This document shows, in pieces, positions 32,794 through 39,122 of a DNA stretch of 40,367 nt. Below the pieces are notes generated by a model. It was given only the letters and a program-made list of their open reading frames with translations. It had not been told where the DNA came from and made no database searches. Position 1 is the first letter of the stretch. Every line of letters starts with the position of its first letter. The translations under genes were made by a program, and so were the position numbers. Where the stretch lies: the NCBI GenBank assembly GCA_018896525.1, contig JAHIMR010000041.1, forward strand, positions 1 to 40,367, read 5' to 3'. Origin of the DNA: Actinomycetota bacterium (GTDB taxonomy: Bacteria; Actinomycetota; Geothermincolia; Fen-727; Anoxymicrobiaceae).

Positions 32794-32895
32794 CTACTCT
32801 TGTTTCATTCTCGGGATACCGAAGCTGAACAACGAGCCACCCTCTTTGCCTGGCGAGACCTGAATCCATCCCCCATGTGACTCGACTATGGATTT
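32794..32895 (-). pseudogene. C-terminal stump of a sensor histidine kinase
   Basis: The minus strand reads K-S-I-V-E-S-H-G-G-W-I-Q-V, then SPGKEGGSLFSFGIPRMKQE and a TAG stop at 32794. This is the end of a HATPase_c domain (usually KxIVExHGGxI ... GKGSTFxFxLP). The stump breaks off at the poly-T tract 32893-32900, which marks the start of the AT-richer stretch carrying the GH65 gene. The rest of the kinase is not in the window. This strongly suggests an insertion or deletion at this point. Confidence 0.7.
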
Positions 32896-33016
32896 TTTTT
32901 AAGGATACATACTGAAATGCTTGAAGCCACTATTAGATTTAAGCGAGTGGGGCTCCTTGCTTTTGATATGATGAAGCCGGGTAAGAATGCCGAATAACGT
33001 TGAGCAAGGAGTTGTG

Positions 33017-35356
33017 ATGAAAGATTTGATCCCTGGATTAAATAACGAAGAATGGATTATTGAAGAAAAGAAATGGGATCCCGAGAAGCAAAACCTACAA
33101 GAAACACTCTTATCTACTGGAAATGGCTTTCTTGGCAGCAGGGGGGTGCTGGAAGAGATCCCGGAAGGCTCATATGCTGGAACCTACTTTGCGGGTCTTT
33201 ATGATAGTTGCAACACGCAGGTTACCGAACTAGTCAATACCCCTAATCCCGTCTACTTCAGGATAACAGCAAATGGGGAAAAACTGGCTGTCGACAAGAT
33301 GAAAGTATCCTCACACTACCGGGCACTGGATATGCGAAACGGCACCTTGCATCGAAGGACTGTTTTCAAGGACTCAAAAAAACAAAGGTACCAACTTGAA
33401 ACGTTCAGGTTTTTTAGCCGCGCCAACAGGCACACCGGCATACTTCGCGTGGTAGTAACATCCCTTGATAGCAATGCGGAATTGGAAATAGATGCAAGAG
33501 TTGATGACACGGTTACCAATATGGGACAGATGACAGAAGGCGACAAGATGCACTATATAGATATGGAAAAAACCAGGGTAGGCAAGATCAAATATCTTAG
33601 TGGCATGACTTTTGAAGACCGCTATTTCATCAGCCATGCCTACCTGGTAAAGGTTTGTAGGGGGAGCAAAGAGACTTCCAGAGCCAATGATACATTTAAG
33701 ATGAAGGCTGGACAGGGAGAAGCCATCTGCTTTACAAAATATTTTTCCTTTTATTGTACCCATGAAAAGGGTGTAACTGATGGGAACATCAAAGAGAAGA
33801 CCGTTAACGAATTAAGTCAATTGCTTAGTAGAGGATTTCGCAGGGTATACGCTGACCATGAAAAGAAATGGGATGAAACCTGGAATATTGCAGACATAAA
33901 GCTGAAAGAGGGAGCCGAAGAACAAAAGGCTCTTAGATACAATATCTATAACTTGATAATATGTGCGAACCCGCATGATGAACATGCGAGTGTAGGAGCG
34001 AAGGCGCTGATCGGCGAGGGCTACAAGGGACATGTTTTTTGGGACATGGAGCTCTTTATGCTCCCATTCTATATTTACACGGACCCCGATGCTGCCAGGG
34101 CATTTCTCATGTATCGGTTCAATAATCTGGAAGCCGCCAGGCAGTTAGCCGCGGCAAAAGGTTACCGGGGGGCCTTGTATCCCTGGGAATCTGCTGACAA
34201 GGGTATAGAAGTTACCCCCAACTTCACCATAGATCTTGATGGCAGGATTGTTAAGACAATAATCGGGGAAGGGGAGCACATTAACTGTGATATTGCCTAT
34301 GGGATCTTCAACTACTATGAAGCAACACGGGACAAGAGGTTTCTTCTGAAATACGGCCTGGAAGTGCTCTTTGAAATCTCCCGCTACTGGGCAAGCAGGC
34401 TGAAATGGGAGAAAGACGGCAGGGCCTATGGCATACATGATGTCATGGGCTGCGATGAGTTTCATTCGCACATTGACAATAATGCATTTACAAATGTCCT
34501 GGTAAGGTTTGTAATGGAGCTAAGTGCCAAATATTACGAGAAATTCAGCAAATCATCCCCCGGGCAACTGCAGGTGCTTGCGGAAAACATTGATTTGAAA
34601 CCGGAAGAGGTGAAGAAATGGCGACAGCTTGCGAAAAAGATAAAGATGCCACCTGAACGCAGCGATAAGATAATTGAGGAGTTTGACGGTTATTTCAAGT
34701 TGAAGCACTACCCGATACCGAGAAGGGGTAGATACTACCTGCCTGAACTACCAGAGCAAGAGCAGGCGTCTGTCCGGGATCTAGGCAAGACCCAATATGT
34801 AAAACAAGGAGATACGCTTATCCTCCTTTATCTGCTTTCTGACAAGTACGATCTTGAGACCAAGAAAGCAAATTATGAATACTATGAAGAAAGAACCCTT
34901 CATAAGTCGTCACTCAGCCCTTCCACTCATGCCATAATAGCAGCCGAGATCGGGGACTTGGAAACAGCATTTCATTACTTCCAGGCCTGCCTTTATACTG
35001 ATATATATAACCTGTATGGCAATACAGAGGCAGGTGTACATGCTGCATCCCTTGGCGCTACCTGGCAGGTTATTGTGAATGGTTTTTGTGGCATGCGGAT
35101 AAGCAGAGACAAACTATCCTTCAATCCAGGTGTACCTCCCGAAATTGGAGGCGTTGACTGTATGATTATTTGGCGAGGGAGCAACCTGCGGATACAGGCC
35201 ACAAACGACCAGCTCTGCTTGCTCTACGAAGCCGGCAGCAGCAAATCGATTGATGTGTATGTCTACGGCGAGCGCCGGGGGCTCAAGGGAGGCGTGCCCT
35301 ATACATTTAGGAGAGACGAAATATCAGGAGGTGTCTGGTGTCAGAAAAATCATTGA
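33017..35356 (+). CDS. glycoside hydrolase family 65 disaccharide phosphorylase
   Basis: A 779-residue GH65 enzyme of the maltose/trehalose/kojibiose phosphorylase type. It splits an alpha-glucoside with phosphate to beta-glucose-1-phosphate. The conserved blocks are STGNGFLGSRG near the N-terminus, GHVFWDMELFMLPFYIYTDP, and GCDEFHSHIDNNAFTN with the general-acid-position Glu481. YVKQGDTLILLYLL and SLSPSTHA follow. The usual motif is KQAD, here KQGD. ATG 33017 is 5 nt from AAGGAG; ATG 32987 is an alternative. The gene is clearly AT-richer than its neighbours, pointing to transfer. No beta-phosphoglucomutase is nearby, unlike typical maltose operons. Confidence 0.92.
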   Translation: MKDLIPGLNNEEWIIEEKKWDPEKQNLQETLLSTGNGFLGSRGVLEEIPEGSYAGTYFAGLYDSCNTQVTELVNTPNPVYFRITANGEKLAVDKMKVSSHYRALDMRNGTLHRRTVFKDSKKQRYQLETFRFFSRANRHTGILRVVVTSLDSNAELEIDARVDDTVTNMGQMTEGDKMHYIDMEKTRVGKIKYLSGMTFEDRYFISHAYLVKVCRGSKETSRANDTFKMKAGQGEAICFTKYFSFYCTHEKGVTDGNIKEKTVNELSQLLSRGFRRVYADHEKKWDETWNIADIKLKEGAEEQKALRYNIYNLIICANPHDEHASVGAKALIGEGYKGHVFWDMELFMLPFYIYTDPDAARAFLMYRFNNLEAARQLAAAKGYRGALYPWESADKGIEVTPNFTIDLDGRIVKTIIGEGEHINCDIAYGIFNYYEATRDKRFLLKYGLEVLFEISRYWASRLKWEKDGRAYGIHDVMGCDEFHSHIDNNAFTNVLVRFVMELSAKYYEKFSKSSPGQLQVLAENIDLKPEEVKKWRQLAKKIKMPPERSDKIIEEFDGYFKLKHYPIPRRGRYYLPELPEQEQASVRDLGKTQYVKQGDTLILLYLLSDKYDLETKKANYEYYEERTLHKSSLSPSTHAIIAAEIGDLETAFHYFQACLYTDIYNLYGNTEAGVHAASLGATWQVIVNGFCGMRISRDKLSFNPGVPPEIGGVDCMIIWRGSNLRIQATNDQLCLLYEAGSSKSIDVYVYGERRGLKGGVPYTFRRDEISGGVWCQKNH

Positions 35357-36540
35357 GTGTAGCTCAAATTCACTGGGGATTTCCTCCAACAATAGGAGGG
35401 GTAGAAACCCACTTATCGATCATGTGTCCTGAAATGGTACGACTTGGCCACAAGATATCTGTTCTCACTGCTTCGATCGAGGGGGAAAGCGACAGGGTTG
35501 AGTATAAGGGTGTCCAGGTATACCGCTCACCGGTAATGGATCTTAATCGGTTCATTGGGACCAACTCCACTTTTTCAGGGGATGAGGTAGAAAAAGCGTT
35601 TGTAAATTTCCTGGATGAGACAAAACCAGACATAATACATGCGCACAATTTGCACTACTTCACCCGGATACATACCGAGGTTCTTGATGCTGAGACCAGG
35701 AGGCGAGGCATACCCCTCATGCTGACTGCCCACAACATGTGGGATGAAGGCATTTGCCTGGATCTTACCGCCAGATTTCCCTGGGACCACATCATCGCGG
35801 TAAGTCACTTCATCAAGAAGGAGCTCATGGGCGCGGGGGTTGAAGATGAAAAGATCACGGTCGTCCATCACGGTATTGATACTGACAAGTTCAAGAAGGT
35901 AAAAGATCTAGAACCCCTGTATCAGAAATACCCCAATTGCAGGGGCAGGAGGGTAATATTCCATCCGGCCAGAATTTCCCTGGGTAAGGGGGGGGATATC
36001 AGCGTCAAGGCAGCCGCCCTGGTGAAGAGGCGTTTCCCGGACATCCTGCTGGTACTCGCCGGCTTGGCCCGTAAGATTGACTGGGATGAGGCTATGCCTG
36101 GTGACATGGCTTTCATCTCGGAGCTGGTCAAGATACACGGGATGCAGGACAATCTCTACATCGACACGTTCAGTATCGATCAAATGGCGGAGCTCTATAA
36201 CCTGGCCGAAATATGCGTTTATCCCTCCACTGCCTATGAACCGTTTGGCCTGACCATGCTGGAAGCCCAGGCTTCCGAAAAGCCTATTGTTGTTACCCGT
36301 ATAGGTGGCATGCCCGAGATTATCCATGACGGGATCAACGGCTACGTGGTGCCTGCACGCGATCACGAAGCTCTTGCTCACAGAATCATTATTCTTTTGC
36401 AGGATGACAGGCTTAAACGGCGGTTTGGTACTGTTGGGCGGCAGAATGTGCTTACTCACTTTACTAAACAGATAATGACTAAAAGAGTCTTGGAAATTTA
36501 TGGAAAAGTTTTAAATAGACAATCAGCAACATCAATATAA
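35338..36540 (+). CDS. GT4-family glycosyltransferase
   Basis: A 400-residue retaining glycosyltransferase of the GT-B fold. The N-terminus IHWGFPPTIGGVETHL matches GT4 acceptor domains. The donor half has FHPARISLGKGGD and EPFGLTMLEAQA (EX7E-type motif, binding the nucleotide-sugar phosphate), then GGMPEIIHDGINGYVV. GTG 35338 follows AGGAGG and overlaps the GH65 stop by 19 bp, so the two are translationally coupled. The pair suggests making or recycling a glucoside, but the sugar is not known. It shares the AT-rich composition of GH65. Confidence 0.92.
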   Translation: MSEKSLSVAQIHWGFPPTIGGVETHLSIMCPEMVRLGHKISVLTASIEGESDRVEYKGVQVYRSPVMDLNRFIGTNSTFSGDEVEKAFVNFLDETKPDIIHAHNLHYFTRIHTEVLDAETRRRGIPLMLTAHNMWDEGICLDLTARFPWDHIIAVSHFIKKELMGAGVEDEKITVVHHGIDTDKFKKVKDLEPLYQKYPNCRGRRVIFHPARISLGKGGDISVKAAALVKRRFPDILLVLAGLARKIDWDEAMPGDMAFISELVKIHGMQDNLYIDTFSIDQMAELYNLAEICVYPSTAYEPFGLTMLEAQASEKPIVVTRIGGMPEIIHDGINGYVVPARDHEALAHRIIILLQDDRLKRRFGTVGRQNVLTHFTKQIMTKRVLEIYGKVLNRQSATSI

Positions 36541-36581
36541 TGGAGCGGGAAACCCGGCTCCTTCAAACTACACACATCCCT
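36540..36581 (+). repeat. hairpin repeat R1 (type 1)
   Basis: It starts ATGGAGCGGGAAACCCGGCT and continues CCTTCAAACTACACACATCC. GGAGC-GGG-AAA-CCC-G-GCTCC forms a hairpin. It begins directly at the stop codon of the glycosyltransferase gene. Confidence 0.85.
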
Positions 36582-36606
36582 GGCAGGTTTATGTAGGTAT
36601 AATTTT

Positions 36607-36651
36607 AGAGCGGGAAAAGCGGCTCGCTTAATCTCCGTACTTCTCGCATCC
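36607..36651 (+). repeat. hairpin repeat R2 (type 2)
   Basis: AGAGCGGGAAAAGCGGCTCG is followed by CTTAATCTCCGTACTTCTCGC. The stem is GAGC/GCTC. It stands just ahead of the HTH/RelE pair, 67 bp after R1. Confidence 0.85.
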
Positions 36652-36752
36652 TGAATGAAATGGAAATAAGTGCAAGCTAGATGTTTCGAATTGAATTACT
36701 TGTGTTGCTTTATGTTGCTTTATGTATTATTATTGTTGCGGAGGTGATTAGT

Positions 36753-37022
36753 TTGAGCGTTAAAGAGGTTCTTTCCGTGAAGGATGCGGCAGAGCTCCTT
36801 GAAATCAGTCCGTACACCGTCCGGAAACACGCGAGGCAGGGGTCGATTCCGGGAAGGAAGGTTGGGAGGGAATGGCGCTTCTCACGTGACTCCCTGCTCC
36901 AGTGGCTAAGTTGCGGACTGTCGCGCGATGACCTGGCGGCAGTCAGGCGTGGAATCGAAGACATAAGCGCGGGACGAGTTCTCTCCTGGGAGGCACTGAG
37001 AGAGGAACTTGGGCGTGAGTGA
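36753..37022 (+). CDS. MerR/excisionase-like helix-turn-helix protein, probable antitoxin of RelE pair
   Basis: An 89-residue DNA-binding protein. The N-terminal fold SVKDAAELLEISPYTVRKHA, then GSIPGRKVGREWRFSRDSL, is a helix-turn-helix of the excisionase (MerR-like) type. The C-terminal ~30 residues (SRDDLAAVRRGIEDISAGR) are likely the toxin-binding part. The TTG start at 36753 is chosen from GGAGGTG 6 nt before it; a frame from 36681 adds an unlikely hydrophobic leader. The stop overlaps the next gene's start region. Direct TTGCTTTATG repeats precede it at about 36705-36724, in the promoter region. This HTH+RelE arrangement is common in type II toxin-antitoxin loci. Confidence 0.83.
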   Translation: MSVKEVLSVKDAAELLEISPYTVRKHARQGSIPGRKVGREWRFSRDSLLQWLSCGLSRDDLAAVRRGIEDISAGRVLSWEALREELGRE

Positions 37023-37290
37023 ATGGACGGTATCCGTATCTCACGAAGCGGCTTCGACCCTACGGCGCATTGACCGTACGACTCAGAAAAGGATGAAGAA
37101 GGCAATAGACCGCCTTGCCCTGGAGCCAACGCCCGGTCCCGGAAGGGACATACGCCCGATCAAGGGCGTTGAGGGTCTTCTACGACTTCGGGTCGGGGAC
37201 TGGCGCATACTTTTCATCCTGAACACGCAGAGTCAGGAGATTCACATCGTTGCGGTTCGACCACATGGTCAAGCAGACCGGAGGATATAG
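37015..37290 (+). CDS. RelE/ParE-family toxin
   Basis: A 91-residue RelE-superfamily protein. The sequence VSHEAASTLRRIDRTTQKRM, then RDIRPIKGVEGLLRLRVGDW and RILFILNTQSQEIHIVAVRPHG, matches the conserved RelE core, with arginines in the LRVGDWRILF block. Family members cut mRNA at the ribosome (RelE) or inhibit gyrase (ParE); this looks RelE-like. GTG 37015 overlaps the antitoxin's stop codon by 8 bp, giving coupled translation. R3 follows at 37346. Confidence 0.87.
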   Translation: MSEWTVSVSHEAASTLRRIDRTTQKRMKKAIDRLALEPTPGPGRDIRPIKGVEGLLRLRVGDWRILFILNTQSQEIHIVAVRPHGQADRRI

Positions 37291-37345
37291 GAACTGTTCT
37301 AATAGGGCCCGAACGACACCAAACCCCATGCTGTTGCGTTGGGGA

Positions 37346-37394
37346 TAATGGTGGAGCGGGAAACCCGGCTCCTTCAAACTGTACACATTCTGGA
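37346..37394 (+). repeat. hairpin repeat R3 (type 1)
   Basis: TAATGGTGGAGCGGGAAACC is followed by CGGCTCCTTCAAACTGTACA. It is near-identical to R1 over ~40 bp and in the same orientation. It lies between the RelE gene and the lipoprotein gene. Confidence 0.85.
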
Positions 37395-37456
37395 TTGACA
37401 ATAGCCCTCAGCAACACCAAATTGCTTTACCAAGGGGAATGGAGCCCCTGTGGTTC

Positions 37457-37942
37457 TTACTCGCTGGTTCCAGCTTGGATCTTCAATAGCTCCGCGGCTC
37501 TTGCCTTATCAGCGGCATTACCGATTACCTCGACAGCCATGTTCTCCCTTGTGCCGATAGTGTTGGTTCCGGCCACGCTTCTCAGCAACTCCTCGGCCTT
37601 TGCCGCATCCTCCGTGCTTTTCATTTCTACCAGGTTCACCTGTAGCGTGGCACCGTCTTTCACGAATACTTGATTGATTATCCTCACCGCACCCAACTCG
37701 AATATCTCGGTGACAACACTTCCGGGAGCGGCGTTACTGGTATTGACCTCTATCTCCTCTTGGAGGGTCCACCCTTCACCAATTTCTGACGCCCTGAGCT
37801 TGACCTTGTCAATAGTTAGATCTCCTCCTCCCTCACCACACCCCGCCGTGAACAGGAGCGAGGCTGACACCAGTATCAATAAGAAGAGAAGCATGATGAC
37901 AGTGCCGGCAAGATCACTTTCCTTGATGCGCCTGGGTTTCAT
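37457..37942 (-). CDS. lipoprotein of unknown function
   Basis: A 161-residue lipoprotein. The basic N-terminus (MKPRRIKE), membrane helix VIMLLFLLILVSASLLFTAG and Cys35 (lipobox TAGC) are clear. The mature part is Glu/Lys-rich with a mixed alpha/beta pattern (IGEGWTLQEEIEVNTSN, VEMKSTEDAAKAEELLRSVA) and no family I recognise. It is the only minus-strand gene in the 36.5-39 kb stretch. The repeat R3 lies at its 3' side and R4/R5 at its 5' side. The start at 37942 (AGGGGG 10 nt before) or GTG 37948 (4 nt) is uncertain. Confidence 0.78.
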   Translation of the reverse strand: MKPRRIKESDLAGTVIMLLFLLILVSASLLFTAGCGEGGGDLTIDKVKLRASEIGEGWTLQEEIEVNTSNAAPGSVVTEIFELGAVRIINQVFVKDGATLQVNLVEMKSTEDAAKAEELLRSVAGTNTIGTRENMAVEVIGNAADKARAAELLKIQAGTSE

Positions 37943-38056
37943 GACCACGACACCCCCTTCTGATCCTTGAAATCCGTGGCCTTTCTAATAGCCATCCCTT
38001 TACAATAACAATACCATGTATTCGTGCCTGCCCACAGGTCTTGCGGAAACAATCCT

Positions 38057-38102
38057 GGAGGGGGAAAAGCGTCTCGCTTGTTCTCCGAACTTTCGCCGTT
38101 AA
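38057..38102 (+). repeat. hairpin repeat R4 (type 2)
   Basis: GGAGGGGGAAAAGCGTCTCG is followed by CTTGTTCTCCGAACTTTCGCC. It belongs to type 2 by its AAAAGCG and CTCCG..ACTTTC tail. It lies between the lipoprotein gene start and R5. Confidence 0.8.
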
Positions 38103-38115
38103 TGTACGGATATGA

Positions 38116-38157
38116 GATGGAGCGGGAAACGGGTCTCGTTCAAAGTACACACATCCT
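38116..38157 (+). repeat. hairpin repeat R5 (type 1)
   Basis: GATGGAGCGGGAAACGGGTC is followed by TCGTTCAAAGTACACACATCC. It is type 1 by its AAAC and CAAA.TACACACATCC tail. It stands just ahead of the RHH/PIN pair, 59 bp after R4. Confidence 0.82.
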
Positions 38158-38245
38158 TTCACCTATCGGAAAAGGTATTTACCATCTTTGACACCGAAAG
38201 AGCAACAATGTAGAGTAAGACATAGTAAGAAACAGCGAGGTGCTT

Positions 38246-38506
38246 ATGATGAGCAGAACAACCAAGACAATGACTGTATCCCTTCCTCCCCAAGTGTATG
38301 AGGAGGTCGAGAAACTGGCCAGAGAGGAAAACAAGACTAAAAGCGAGTTGTTCAGGGAAATGGTCCGGGTCTACGAGGAGTACCTGGACGAAAGGCGCTG
38401 GAGGCGTCTTAAACGTGCGGGAGACGATACTGCAACAAGGCTACAAATAACTTCCGAAGCGGACATCGAGAGAATCGTGCACGAGGCGCGGGGAATCAGG
38501 GAGTGA
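38246..38506 (+). CDS. ribbon-helix-helix antitoxin of PIN pair
   Basis: An 86-residue protein with a ribbon-helix-helix (CopG/Arc) N-terminus: MTVSLPPQVYEEVEKLARE then NKTKSELFREMVRVYEEYL. The DNA-reading beta strand TVSLP and the dimer helices are clear. The C-terminal ~30 residues (TRLQITSEADIERIVHEARG) should bind and block the PIN toxin encoded 3 bp downstream. Starts at ATG 38246 or 38249 are both near a GAGG. Autoregulation would be expected for this family. Confidence 0.85.
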   Translation: MMSRTTKTMTVSLPPQVYEEVEKLAREENKTKSELFREMVRVYEEYLDERRWRRLKRAGDDTATRLQITSEADIERIVHEARGIRE

Positions 38507-38509
38507 TTC

Positions 38510-38920
38510 TTGCATCGGGTGGTCTTTGACACGAATGTTCTCCTCTCCGCGTTCCTATTCGGCGGCAACCCCAGAGAACTTCTAGAGCAGGCCCGCGAAC
38601 ATCGCCTTGCGCTTGTTACTTCCCCGAGCATCCTCCTTGAGTTCTCCAGGATATTGAAGGGGAAGTTCTCATGGGAAGACAACGACATCGCGGATGCTGT
38701 CAAGGCGGTCGGCTTCTGCTCTGAGGTGGTCAAGCCCACCCAAACCCTCAAAGTCATATCCGATGATGCGGATAACCGAATCCTCGAATGTGCGGTTGAA
38801 TGTAACGCCGACTACATCGCGTCAGGTGACCACCACCTTCTCGAAATCGGAGAGTATAAGGGCATCAGGCTAATGAACCCGAAAGAGTTGATGGACCTGC
38901 TCGCTGAGTTACCAGAGTAG
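38510..38920 (+). CDS. PIN-domain RNase toxin
   Basis: A 136-residue PIN nuclease, annotated in relatives as a putative toxin component. Metal-binding acids are in place: Asp7 (VFDTNVLLSAF), Glu44 (ILLEFSRIL), Asp88 (DDADNRILECA) and Asp107 (IASGDHHLLEI). It should cut RNA when free of the RHH antitoxin. The TTG start at 38510 lies 3 nt after the antitoxin stop, with AGGGAG before it. R6 begins 4 bp after the stop codon. Confidence 0.9.
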   Translation: MHRVVFDTNVLLSAFLFGGNPRELLEQAREHRLALVTSPSILLEFSRILKGKFSWEDNDIADAVKAVGFCSEVVKPTQTLKVISDDADNRILECAVECNADYIASGDHHLLEIGEYKGIRLMNPKELMDLLAELPE

Positions 38921-38923
38921 AAT

Positions 38924-38972
38924 AATGGAGCGGGAAAAGCGTCTCACTTGATCTCCGTACTTTCTAACTGGA
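38924..38972 (+). repeat. hairpin repeat R6 (type 2)
   Basis: AATGGAGCGGGAAAAGCGTC is followed by TCACTTGATCTCCGTACTTTC. It is type 2 and in the same orientation as the other five. It starts right after the PIN gene stop. Confidence 0.83.
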
Positions 38973-39071
38973 CGTGAGAACTTTGGCTGATCACTCTATA
39001 ATAGATGCCGATAGTTGTGGGCAGGGGTCTTCCACCTCCAGGCTTTACTATTTGCACGGCACACTCAAGAA

Positions 39072-39097
39072 AGCGCCCGCCGGTTACGGCGGGCGCT
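39072..39097 (-). terminator. rho-independent terminator of the surface-protein gene
   Basis: AGCGCCCGCCG (39072-39082), loop GTTA and CGGCGGGCGCT (39087-39097) form a perfect 11-bp stem. On the minus strand it is followed by TTTCTT. It lies 26 bp beyond the stop of the minus-strand repeat protein. Confidence 0.85.
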
Positions 39098-39122
39098 CGT
39101 CCTCGACCAGGTCGCCGGCTCC

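Noticed and set aside
36681-36752. Hydrophobic leader extending the HTH antitoxin
   Set aside because: The 24 extra residues are encoded by the AT-rich promoter and direct-repeat region, and a good ribosome binding site stands directly before the TTG at 36753.
36540-38972. Classical integron cassette array with attC sites
   Set aside because: I looked for the RYYYAAC and GTTRRRY core sites in the hairpin repeats and did not find them, and no integrase gene is in the window; the array-like layout is still reported as a finding.
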